A stretch of 11,330 nucleotides of DNA, from assembly GCA_030667035.1 (NCBI GenBank), contig DAOUWQ010000013.1:1-11330 (forward strand), written 5' to 3'. This DNA comes from Candidatus Heimdallarchaeota archaeon (lineage in GTDB: Archaea > Asgardarchaeota > Heimdallarchaeia > JABLTI01). Both the position numbers and the translations under genes were made by a program. This document shows positions 1 through 5,963 of the stretch, piece after piece (the first letter of the stretch is position 1; each line of letters starts with the position of its first letter). Below the pieces are notes generated by a model that worked only from the letters and a program-made list of their open reading frames with translations, searched no databases and was not told the origin of the DNA.

Positions 1-114
1 AAAAACACGTAGTGTAAAAAATGTTTCATCCCACTGTCCATAATAGAAATGCTCTGTGTTGGAATAAAGATCACAAACGATTTCGTATAATTTTTTGTAA
101 TCGGGTGGTGGCAT
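1..114 (-). CDS. N-terminal fragment of an unrecognised protein, cut by the window edge
   Basis: Reading the minus strand from an ATG at 114-112 gives 38 uninterrupted codons to the window edge, beginning MPPPDYKKLYEIV and rich in aromatic and acidic residues. A Shine-Dalgarno match (GGAGAT on the minus strand, complement of 119-124) sits four bases before the ATG, which makes this start credible despite the short visible length. The gene would be divergent from the membrane protein at 288, sharing a 173-base intergenic region. No family can be named from this fragment. It lacks the hydrophobic character of a membrane segment or signal peptide, so a soluble cytoplasmic protein is the plain guess. 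Chance remains possible because an open frame of 38 codons alone is weak evidence. Confidence 0.45.
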   Translation of the reverse strand, partial: MPPPDYKKLYEIVCDLYSNTEHFYYGQWDETFFTLRVF

Positions 115-287
115 TAAAATCTCCATTGATCCTTTGAAAAGGTTCTACCTACATAATAATTAGGTATTTGAAGTTAAATATCTATCTTTTTAGACTTTTT
201 GTTTACAAATGATTATTTAACTCTAGCTTCCCCCATAAGAAGCTTTATTTTGGCATAAAGCATTACTCTTCAACATGGTGATATTCT
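115..287. other. Divergent intergenic region with small inverted repeats
   Basis: This region separates the minus-strand fragment from the gene at 288. It holds TACCTA-N9-TAGGTA (146-166), AGCTTC-N8-GAAGCT (225-244) and a TATA-like TTAAATAT (174-181). On the plus strand the TATA-like box would give a leader of roughly 80 bases for the gene at 288. The repeats have only six-base arms, so they could be operators or chance in AT-rich DNA. No RNA gene is evident. Confidence 0.35.
277..282 (+). promoter_or_regulatory. Shine-Dalgarno GGTGAT before the gene at 288
   Basis: GGTGAT complements the archaeal 16S rRNA 3' end and lies five bases before the ATG at 288, which fixes that start. Confidence 0.7.
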
Positions 288-1118
288 ATGTCCGAAATAG
301 AAATAGAATCTGAAAATGAAACTGAAGAAGTTCCTATGCAACCTACTTCTGCTTCCAATGAACGTGCGAAAATACAAACAGTTTATATTGATAAACAAGT
401 TGACCCTGAAGATGATGCGGAGAAGCAATACAAAGATAGAATGATTATTCGCTCATATTCTTCAATGATTTTATTTATCCCCTCATTCATTACCGCTCTT
501 ATTTGTGGAATTGTTCAAATGAGTTTAGATTTAACAATTACTACTATGACATATGAGGATATAAGTACAGGATCGGGATATGGAAATATAATTGGTATTG
601 TATTTTTAGTAGTTTTCTCACTAAATCTTATTCTGATTGCGTTCGACTTTAATCGCGCAACAACTATTATTCTTTCTATTCTTTTTGTTGCTTTAATTGC
701 TGTTCTCTTACTCGTAAATGCTTACACTGGTTTTCTTACAAGTGGCGGTGGTGGAACTGGTATTGTGATGAGTCTTTATTTATCGTATTGGGTTTACTAT
801 ATTATAACCGCACTACTACTCTTTATCATAGGATTTACAATGCTTGGTCCAATATTCAATTATTATATTATTGAAGGGAATGAATTAATACATCACAAAG
901 GATTTGGTGGAGGTATTGAACGATATCCAGCAGCCGAAATGTCCATTGTGAAAGAATTTCCAGATTTAATTGAATTACTAATTTTCCGTTCTGGTACACT
1001 TATTTTGACTCCTATACGCACTAACAGAGCAATTGTCCTGAAGAATGTATTTCGCATCAACAAGAAAGTCAATGATATGAATGAAATTCTCTCAAGACTT
1101 AAAGTTGATATTAATTAG
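288..1118 (+). CDS. Four-helix membrane protein with PH-like C-terminal domain
   Basis: A 276-residue protein I cannot assign to a named orthologue. The first ~55 residues are hydrophilic and acidic, with no signal peptide. Four hydrophobic segments follow at about 58-80, 100-120, 125-149 and 160-188, with a glycine-rich loop (152-158) between the third and fourth. The last ~85 residues (190-276) return to soluble character and run as alternating strand-like segments, an early Y-Y-I-I-x-G-N-x-L turn, then a terminal amphipathic helix. This layout resembles the bacterial PH-like (DUF304/bPH) domains found next to membrane helices, but the match is by pattern only. The start is supported by GGTGAT five bases upstream. 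A hairpin and T-rich run directly after the stop suggest that it is transcribed alone. Function is unknown; a membrane-surface scaffold or sensor is speculative. Confidence 0.6.
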   Translation: MSEIEIESENETEEVPMQPTSASNERAKIQTVYIDKQVDPEDDAEKQYKDRMIIRSYSSMILFIPSFITALICGIVQMSLDLTITTMTYEDISTGSGYGNIIGIVFLVVFSLNLILIAFDFNRATTIILSILFVALIAVLLLVNAYTGFLTSGGGGTGIVMSLYLSYWVYYIITALLLFIIGFTMLGPIFNYYIIEGNELIHHKGFGGGIERYPAAEMSIVKEFPDLIELLIFRSGTLILTPIRTNRAIVLKNVFRINKKVNDMNEILSRLKVDIN

Positions 1119-1140
1119 TTGTTAGTTTTTCTAACAACTA
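1116..1140 (+). terminator. Perfect 10-bp stem hairpin followed by T-rich tract
   Basis: TAGTTGTTAG, a TTTTT loop and CTAACAACTA form a perfect ten-base-pair stem that begins with the TAG stop codon of the preceding gene. A T-rich stretch follows to about 1175, containing runs of six and seven T. Archaeal termination relies mainly on T-runs, so the hairpin plus T-run is a strong candidate for the end of the 288-1118 transcript. It lies about 70 bases before the hsp20 TATA box. Confidence 0.6.
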
Positions 1141-1210
1141 TCTCTCTTATTTTTTCTTCTTATTTTTTTATCTTTTACAATTCGACTTTTTTTCAATCAA
1201 TATGATAAGG

Positions 1211-1218
1211 TTTAAATA
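1211..1218 (+). promoter_or_regulatory. TATA box of the hsp20 promoter
   Basis: TTTAAATA matches the archaeal TATA consensus exactly, and is preceded by a purine-rich AAGG resembling a TFB-recognition element. Transcription should start about 25 bases downstream, near 1240. That leaves an ~80-base leader before the hsp20 start, long compared with the other promoters in the window. Confidence 0.65.
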
Positions 1219-1248
1219 TTGCTTAGATAACTGTTTTACTATTAACTT

Positions 1249-1269
1249 TTTAGTGAGTAATTCACTAAA
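1249..1269. promoter_or_regulatory. Palindromic candidate heat-shock operator
   Basis: TTTAGTGA-N5-TCACTAAA is a perfect inverted repeat with eight-base arms and a five-base spacer. It lies about 10-30 bases downstream of the predicted transcription start of hsp20, where a bound dimer would block polymerase recruitment or escape. The five-base spacer fits a dimeric winged-helix protein contacting two half-turns on one DNA face. The Phr-like regulator at 4282 is the natural candidate ligand. No second full copy was found in the window. Confidence 0.5.
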
Positions 1270-1321
1270 CTGTGAGAAAAAGAACTAATATTACAAATTG
1301 TTATAGAATGAGGAAATGATT

Positions 1322-1906
1322 ATGTCTTGGAGACGAAAAAAAGACGATGAATATGAGAAATGGAAGGAAATGTTTCCATGGTTACCTTTTGACTTGTTCG
1401 AAAATAGTGGATTCTTTAATGATGAATTCATTGCCCAACTAATGGAAGAAGTAAATAAAATGATGGAACATTATGATGCTTCTGATCCTGAAGCATTTAG
1501 AAAGAAAATGGGTCCACTCACATGGGGTTGGAACATGAGTATAGGTCCGGATGGAAAACCAGTTTTCAAAGAATTTGGAAATGTTAAACCCTCAATAAAA
1601 GGTTCTCCCATTGCATCAAAAGATCGTGAACCACTTGTTGATATCTTCATAGAAGATAAGGTAGTTCGAGCAATCGTAGAACTTCCAGGTGTTGCGAAAG
1701 ATGAAATCAATGTCAAAACTACTGACTCAAAGATTATTATCACTACTGGAGGCACTGAACGAAATTACTCTTGCGAACGAGAATTGTCTGTTAAGATTAA
1801 TCCAAAAACAGCATCTGCAAAATATCGCAATGGAATCTTAGAATTAACGGTTGATAGAAAGGAACCTGTCAAAGCTGAGCCAGGATTTGAAGTGAAGATC
1901 GAATAA
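1322..1906 (+). CDS. hsp20: Hsp20-family small heat-shock protein
   Basis: A 194-residue small heat-shock protein: an ATP-independent holdase that assembles into oligomers and keeps unfolding proteins soluble in the cytoplasm. The N-terminal ~100 residues are charged, with a G-P-L-T-W-G-W and G-P-D-G-K-P stretch (64-80) typical of the longer archaeal members. The alpha-crystallin domain spans about 101-180, with the conserved E-L-P-G-V (120-124) and the A-x-x-x-x-G-x-L motif (A166 to L173). The tail ends V-K-I-E, a V-x-I version of the I-x-I/V motif that docks neighbouring subunits. I chose ATG 1322 because GAGG (1310-1313) is eight bases before it; an in-frame ATG at 1316 would add two residues but has no room for a binding site. 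It heads the cluster with cdc48 and a heat-shock-type regulator, behind a palindromic operator. Confidence 0.94.
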   Translation: MSWRRKKDDEYEKWKEMFPWLPFDLFENSGFFNDEFIAQLMEEVNKMMEHYDASDPEAFRKKMGPLTWGWNMSIGPDGKPVFKEFGNVKPSIKGSPIASKDREPLVDIFIEDKVVRAIVELPGVAKDEINVKTTDSKIIITTGGTERNYSCERELSVKINPKTASAKYRNGILELTVDRKEPVKAEPGFEVKIE

Positions 1907-1915
1907 AATCTTTAC

Positions 1916-1922
1916 TTTTTTT
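1916..1922 (+). terminator. Seven-T tract between hsp20 and cdc48
   Basis: A run of seven T begins ten bases after the hsp20 stop, in a 59-base gap. It may cause partial termination, leaving hsp20 more abundant than cdc48, or it may be incidental. A TAAAATATA sequence at 1928-1936 is a possible internal promoter, but it lies very close to the cdc48 ribosome-binding site. Confidence 0.3.
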
Positions 1923-1951
1923 AATTAATAAAATATACTTTACAAATTAAT

Positions 1952-1960
1952 GGAGATGGT
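1952..1960 (+). promoter_or_regulatory. Shine-Dalgarno deciding the TTG start of cdc48
   Basis: GGAGATGGT lies five bases before the TTG at 1966. It is the strongest ribosome-binding site in this region and supports a TTG start; no ATG or GTG near it would have proper spacing. Confidence 0.75.
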
Positions 1961-1965
1961 ATAAC

Positions 1966-4209
1966 TTGTCATCTGCTGGAATAGAAGATAAAAATAAAGA
2001 TAAATTAATACGTTTACGGGTGTCGGATTCACAGTACAGAGATGTAGGTAAAGGTTTAGCCAGAATCGGTCATTCAGTTATGAAACAATTGGGATTATCT
2101 GCTGGAGACATTATAGAAGTTGTTGGAAAAACACGAACAGCTGCTAAAGTCTGGCCTGGATATCCTGAGGATGAGAAGAAAGGAATCATCAGAATAGATG
2201 GAACTATCACGTTAAATTCTGGTGTAAAGCTAGATGAATTTGTTACAATAAATCCAATTAAACCCCCTGTTGGTACTAAAGTGGTCGTAGCCCCTACACA
2301 GAAAATTAGAGGGGAATTGGATGGTAAATTTCTTCTACAAATTCTTAATGGTCGCCCCGTTTCTATAGGTGATCAAATTAGAATTCAAATACTAGGAGGA
2401 AATCAAATTGTTTTCAAAGTTGCAAGAGTTTCTCCAAAACAAATTAACACTGTCATAGTTTCAGAGAAAACTTCTCTAGATTTAAGATCTGCTCCTATAG
2501 CTGCAGAGGATGCAAAAATAGATCAAATTAGTTATGAGGATATTGGAGGATTAGAAGATGTTATCCAGAAACTTCGTGAAATGATTGAGCTTCCTTTAAG
2601 ATATCCGGAAATCTTTGAAAAGCTTGGTGTAGAAGCACCAAAAGGATTGCTATTATATGGTCCACCTGGAACCGGCAAGACAATGTTGGCTAAAGCTGTT
2701 GCTGGTGAAACCGATTGTCACTTTATACACTTAAGTGGTCCAGAGATTATGTCAAAATTCTATGGAGAAAGTGAAGCAAATATACGTGGTGTTTTCAAAG
2801 AAGCAGAAGATAATGCTCCATCGATAATCTTTATTGATGAAATTGATGCCATTGCTCCGAAACGCTCTGAAGTTACCGGAGAAGTTGAAAGAAGGGTAGT
2901 TGCCCAATTACTTGCTTTGATGGATGGTCTCCAGAGTCGGGGACAAGTAGTTGTTATTGCTGCAACCAACAGACCCAATTCCATTGATCCTGCATTAAGA
3001 CGTGGAGGACGATTTGATCGTGAAATAGAAATTGGTGTGCCTGATGCCCAAGGACGTTTTGATATACTTCAAATTCATACTCGAGGAATGCCTCTTTCAG
3101 AAGATTTTGATTTGGAAAAAATTGCAAAAGTAACCCATGGTTTTGTGGGTGCAGATATGGCTGCGCTTGTAAAAGAAGCAGCAATGAGTGCTTTACGAAA
3201 TATTCTGCCGAAAATTGATTGGCAAGAAGAAACTGTACCTCCTGAAATTTTGCAAGAAATTGAGGTAACTCAAACTGATTTCCAAAACGGTTTAGCGATG
3301 GTTGAACCCTCTGCACTGCGTGAAGTCTTCGTTGAAAATCCTGATGTTACTTGGGATCAAATTGGCGGTTTAGATAATGCTATTCAAGAATTAAAAGAAG
3401 CAAGAGAATGGCAAATTAAATATCCTGAAGTTTTTACCGCAGCTGGTGTGACTCCCCCTAAAGGAATTCTTCTATTTGGTCCACCGGGAACAGGTAAAAC
3501 TCTTTTAGCAAAAGCAGTTGCGACGGAGAGTGAAACCAACTTTATTAGCATAAAAGGTCCTGAAATGATGAGCAAATGGGTAGGTGAATCTGAAAAGGCT
3601 GTACGAGAAATTTTCCGTAAGGCAAGACAAGCTGCACCATGTATCATCTTTATGGATGAAGTTGATAGTATTACTCCTCGACGTGGAGGGTCAGGTGAGA
3701 ATAATGTTACTGAACGGGTAGTTAGCCAATTGCTTACAGAAATTGATGGGTTAGCAAAGCTAAAGAATGTGGTAGTAATCATGGCTACTAATCGACCTGA
3801 TATTATTGATCCCGCAATTCTACGACCCGGAAGAACTGATCGTTACATTGGTATAGATTTACCAAGTCTTAAAGCTAGAAAAGCGATTTTCAAAATACAT
3901 ACTAAAGATATGCCTTTAGCAAGTAATGTAAACCTCTCTATTCTTGCTAAAGAGACAGAAGGATTTACTGGTGCTGATATAGCTTCGGTAGTAAAAGAAA
4001 CAGGTATGTTAGCTGTTAGAGAATTTATTTCAAAATCAATGACACAAGAAGATGCCATTGATAAACTTTCAAAGAAGGAGTTTACTATTTCCCACAAACT
4101 ATTCGAACAATCTTTAGCAAAAATCCACAAAGGATCACATGAAGATTTGAAGAGGTATCGTGGAATAAATTCTAAATTTAAGGAAGGCGAAGTTTCAACT
4201 TTCATCTAG
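1966..4209 (+). CDS. cdc48: Cdc48/VAT-type AAA+ ATPase
   Basis: A full-length 747-residue archaeal p97/VCP orthologue: a hexameric cytoplasmic unfoldase that threads substrates through its pore, often for the proteasome. The N domain (~12-190) has the V-W-P-G-Y-P-E-D-E segment and G-I-I-R-I-D-G that mark the archaeal VAT double-psi barrel. D1 has Walker A GPPGTGKT (232-239), Walker B D291-E292, sensor-1 N335 and arginine fingers R349/R352. D2 has Walker A GPPGTGKT (505-512), Walker B D564-E565, sensor-1 N609 and arginine fingers R623/R626; the usual R-P-G-R-F-D-R is R-P-G-R-T-D-R. Both ATPase rings look catalytically intact. The protein ends S-T-F-I, so the hydrophobic-Tyr-X tail used to dock on the 20S proteasome is not obvious. 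Starts at TTG with a strong Shine-Dalgarno. It sits 59 bases after hsp20, and the gap to the downstream regulator has no T-run terminator. Confidence 0.97.
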   Translation: MSSAGIEDKNKDKLIRLRVSDSQYRDVGKGLARIGHSVMKQLGLSAGDIIEVVGKTRTAAKVWPGYPEDEKKGIIRIDGTITLNSGVKLDEFVTINPIKPPVGTKVVVAPTQKIRGELDGKFLLQILNGRPVSIGDQIRIQILGGNQIVFKVARVSPKQINTVIVSEKTSLDLRSAPIAAEDAKIDQISYEDIGGLEDVIQKLREMIELPLRYPEIFEKLGVEAPKGLLLYGPPGTGKTMLAKAVAGETDCHFIHLSGPEIMSKFYGESEANIRGVFKEAEDNAPSIIFIDEIDAIAPKRSEVTGEVERRVVAQLLALMDGLQSRGQVVVIAATNRPNSIDPALRRGGRFDREIEIGVPDAQGRFDILQIHTRGMPLSEDFDLEKIAKVTHGFVGADMAALVKEAAMSALRNILPKIDWQEETVPPEILQEIEVTQTDFQNGLAMVEPSALREVFVENPDVTWDQIGGLDNAIQELKEAREWQIKYPEVFTAAGVTPPKGILLFGPPGTGKTLLAKAVATESETNFISIKGPEMMSKWVGESEKAVREIFRKARQAAPCIIFMDEVDSITPRRGGSGENNVTERVVSQLLTEIDGLAKLKNVVVIMATNRPDIIDPAILRPGRTDRYIGIDLPSLKARKAIFKIHTKDMPLASNVNLSILAKETEGFTGADIASVVKETGMLAVREFISKSMTQEDAIDKLSKKEFTISHKLFEQSLAKIHKGSHEDLKRYRGINSKFKEGEVSTFI

Positions 4210-4239
4210 AGTAATTTGGAATAAGAGACATGCTATGAC

Positions 4240-4248
4240 ATAAATATT
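4240..4248 (+). promoter_or_regulatory. TATA-like box before the Phr-like regulator
   Basis: ATAAATATT lies 33 bases upstream of the proposed ATG at 4282. The same nine bases recur before the genes at 5964 and 8429 at nearly the same distance. It would allow the regulator to be transcribed on its own as well as by read-through from cdc48. Confidence 0.45.
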
Positions 4249-4281
4249 GAATAAACGAAAATCAAAGAAGTGATGATGAAA

Positions 4282-4980
4282 ATGACTGATACTGATCAAA
4301 TCTTCTTAGCTCTAAAGAGTGGCACAAGGAGAAAAATACTTGCTATGTTAGCATCAGAACCAATGTATCTTTCACAATTGGCATTCAAACTTGAGCTAGG
4401 TCAGCAAGCCATTTTCAGACATCTTCAATTACTTGAAACAGCAGGTTTGCTTGAATCTGATTTTCAAGATGCAGGCCAAGGCGCTCCTCGAAGGTATTAT
4501 TCGATTGCCAGAGCTGTTCGTGTAGAAGTACAGATTTCTCCCGAAATGTTTGATGTAGGTTTGTTTGATGTTCCGAAAATAGATGTACAAACACCTGAAG
4601 GATTTCCCGAACTTGATGAAATAGTTCAAAAATGCGCTGAACTAATAAAACAACCTCATTCTAAAACTAAACTTTCAGTATATAGCGAATTATTGATGAA
4701 ACTAGGGTTAGAACTTCAATCTATAAATATAGTAAAATCAATTGCAGAAGCTACCTATTCTAATATACGTAACCAAATTCGTGCAATTTCTTATGAGCTT
4801 CTACCTCAACGAATAGATCAACGAATAATTCAAACATTGGCCTCTCGAGGTGGAATATTAGAAATCAAAGATTTGTCTATTATCCTCCATATTTCTGAAG
4901 AAACGTTAAAAGAACGCTTAGATGAGTTGGAAAGGCATGGGTTGCTTCAAATTGATAAGAACAAAGTAAATCTTGCTTAA
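4282..4980 (+). CDS. Phr-like ArsR-family heat-shock regulator with two winged helices
   Basis: A 232-residue DNA-binding protein. Residues ~5-82 form an ArsR-type winged helix: L-x-S-G-T-R-R-K-I-L-A-M-L, then a recognition helix near G-Q-Q-A-I-F-R-H-L (40-48), and a wing G-A-P-R-R-Y-Y-S-I. The following V-R-V-E-V-Q-I-S-P-E-M-F is the linker pattern I remember from Pyrococcus Phr, the heat-shock repressor of hsp20 and an AAA+ ATPase. Here the gene directly follows exactly those two genes, as HSR1 accompanies cdc48 and hsp20 in Archaeoglobus fulgidus. Residues ~110-175 are helical, and ~177-230 look like a second winged helix (R-I-I-Q-T-L-A-S-R-G-G, then E-E-T-L-K-E-R-L-D-E-L). The start is uncertain: GTG 4270, ATG 4273 and ATG 4276 are in frame, but GTGAT at 4270-4274 is seven bases before ATG 4282. 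Probable repressor of its own cluster. Confidence 0.82.
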   Translation: MTDTDQIFLALKSGTRRKILAMLASEPMYLSQLAFKLELGQQAIFRHLQLLETAGLLESDFQDAGQGAPRRYYSIARAVRVEVQISPEMFDVGLFDVPKIDVQTPEGFPELDEIVQKCAELIKQPHSKTKLSVYSELLMKLGLELQSINIVKSIAEATYSNIRNQIRAISYELLPQRIDQRIIQTLASRGGILEIKDLSIILHISEETLKERLDELERHGLLQIDKNKVNLA

Positions 4981-4983
4981 TCA

Positions 4984-5000
4984 TTTTTTCAATTCTTTTT
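4984..5000 (+). terminator. T-rich terminator after the regulator gene
   Basis: Runs of six and five T begin four bases after the regulator stop codon, the usual archaeal termination signal. The 100-base gap to the next gene also holds an eight-T run just before AAAGGTG near 5044-5051. I could not pick out a convincing TATA box for the PlsY-like gene there. Confidence 0.45.
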
Positions 5001-5070
5001 ACTCTATTTAGTCATCAAAGAATCATTTCAAGCGAATTTTTTTTAAAGGTGAAAAGCATAGAACGCACAA

Positions 5071-5075
5071 GTGAT
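5071..5075 (+). promoter_or_regulatory. Shine-Dalgarno GTGAT deciding the TTG start at 5081
   Basis: GTGAT lies five bases before TTG 5081, the same arrangement as at 8429. It supports the TTG start, and no other start codon competes nearby. Confidence 0.55.
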
Positions 5076-5080
5076 TTAAT

Positions 5081-5821
5081 TTGTCGTTCGCAATTATTTG
5101 GCCTTTCTTTATATCTCCTATAATTGGCTTTCTTATTGGCGGTTTCCCAACAGCGTATATAGTTTGTAAAAGCGTTGCTGGTATTGACCCCAGAGAATAT
5201 GGTTCAGGTTCTGTAAGTACAAGAAATACTATTCGTGCTGTGGGATTATGGCCTTGGGGTACAATAACTTTTTCCGTTGATATTATAAAAGGAGCTCTTG
5301 CAGTAGCAATAGTTGAATATCTTATTGCACCAATTGTAGAAACTAGTTCAGAAGGGTTCTATACACAATTCTACGTAATATTATGTGCAATTGCAGCAGT
5401 GGCTGGTCACTGTTGGATGCCCTATCTAGGCTTTAAAGGGGGTAAAGGTTTAGGTACCTGTCTAGGATTATTTGTCTATATTTATTGGCCTACAGCTATA
5501 TTCTGGATGCTTGCCGTTTTCATAATGATACGTATAAGCGGTTTTTCTGGCATTGGTTCTTGTTGGGCGTTAATCTTCATTTCACCGTTTTGGTATCTAA
5601 TTGACACAATATCTGCTTCAATGGGATTAACTGATTTGTTTATTGCATTTTGGCCTCATATTTACTTTACAGATGGGCAACTTGGATGGCCATTTATTCT
5701 TCTATACGCTCTTGGATTGTGGTTAGTAGTAACTATAAGACATTTCCCTGAATTTAGAAAGATTAAACGTGGCGATGCAAAATCTTGGAATAGCCTAAAA
5801 ACCTCTGAGATGTTAAAATAG
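5081..5821 (+). CDS. plsY: PlsY-like glycerol-3-phosphate acyltransferase family membrane protein
   Basis: A 246-residue multi-spanning membrane protein of the PlsY/YgiH family, which in bacteria transfers an acyl group from acyl-phosphate to glycerol 3-phosphate. The N-terminal helix carries the family's G-F-x-x-G-x-x-P-T-A-Y-I pattern (16-27). Motif 1, normally G-S-G-N-x-G-x-T-N-x-x-R, reads G-S-G-S-V-S-T-R-N-T-I-R (41-52): three positions changed, but the second Asn and the Arg are kept. D67-I-I-K-G follows. Motif 2 is well kept, G-H-C-W-M-P-Y-L-G-F-K-G-G-K-G (109-123), and motif 3 is only weakly recognisable in I-R-H-F-P-E-F-R-K-I-K-R-G (219-231). At least five further hydrophobic stretches fit the fold. 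It is about 40-50 residues longer than a typical bacterial PlsY, mostly around 150-205. Archaeal membranes use ether lipids, so its acceptor and donor are uncertain. It appears monocistronic. Confidence 0.8.
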   Translation: MSFAIIWPFFISPIIGFLIGGFPTAYIVCKSVAGIDPREYGSGSVSTRNTIRAVGLWPWGTITFSVDIIKGALAVAIVEYLIAPIVETSSEGFYTQFYVILCAIAAVAGHCWMPYLGFKGGKGLGTCLGLFVYIYWPTAIFWMLAVFIMIRISGFSGIGSCWALIFISPFWYLIDTISASMGLTDLFIAFWPHIYFTDGQLGWPFILLYALGLWLVVTIRHFPEFRKIKRGDAKSWNSLKTSEMLK

Positions 5822-5827
5822 GAAAGT

Positions 5828-5872
5828 TACCTTGTTTACAAAGGTATCTTCTATCTCTTTTTATTTTCTTTA
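5828..5872 (+). terminator. Hairpin plus T-rich tract after the PlsY-like gene
   Basis: TACCTT (5828-5833) pairs with AAGGTA (5841-5846) across a seven-base loop, followed by a T-rich run to about 5872. It begins seven bases after the stop codon. The six-bp stem is weak; the T-run is the stronger part of the signal. Confidence 0.45.
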
Positions 5873-5919
5873 CATATTCAAGTAACGAAAGGCTATTTTT
5901 TGAAAAGTCTTTAATAGTA

Positions 5920-5928
5920 ATAAATATT
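5920..5928 (+). promoter_or_regulatory. TATA-like box of the DUF4234-ftr-mch operon
   Basis: ATAAATATT lies 35 bases before the ATG at 5964, giving a predicted leader of about ten bases or slightly more that contains GGAGTG (5951-5956). Confidence 0.5.
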
Positions 5929-5963
5929 GTTTTATGATTAACGGTCTTGTGGAGTGTAGCAAA

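Noticed and set aside
131..142. CCTTTGAAAAGG short inverted repeat
   Set aside because: The five-base arms with a two-base centre are expected by chance in AT-rich DNA and cannot form a normal hairpin loop.
617..624. TCACTAAA half-site inside the membrane protein gene
   Set aside because: It matches one arm of the hsp20 palindrome but has no partner arm at the right spacing and lies in coding sequence, so chance is enough.
1471..1755. 94-codon minus-strand frame inside hsp20
   Set aside because: It overlaps the conserved alpha-crystallin domain in antisense and its product resembles no family.
2954..4205. Long open frames on the minus strand inside cdc48 (2954-3316, 3384-3782, 3843-4205)
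   Set aside because: They lie antisense to a fully conserved AAA+ gene, have no ribosome-binding sites that I could see and encode unrecognisable low-complexity protein; they are shadows of codon bias on the plus strand.
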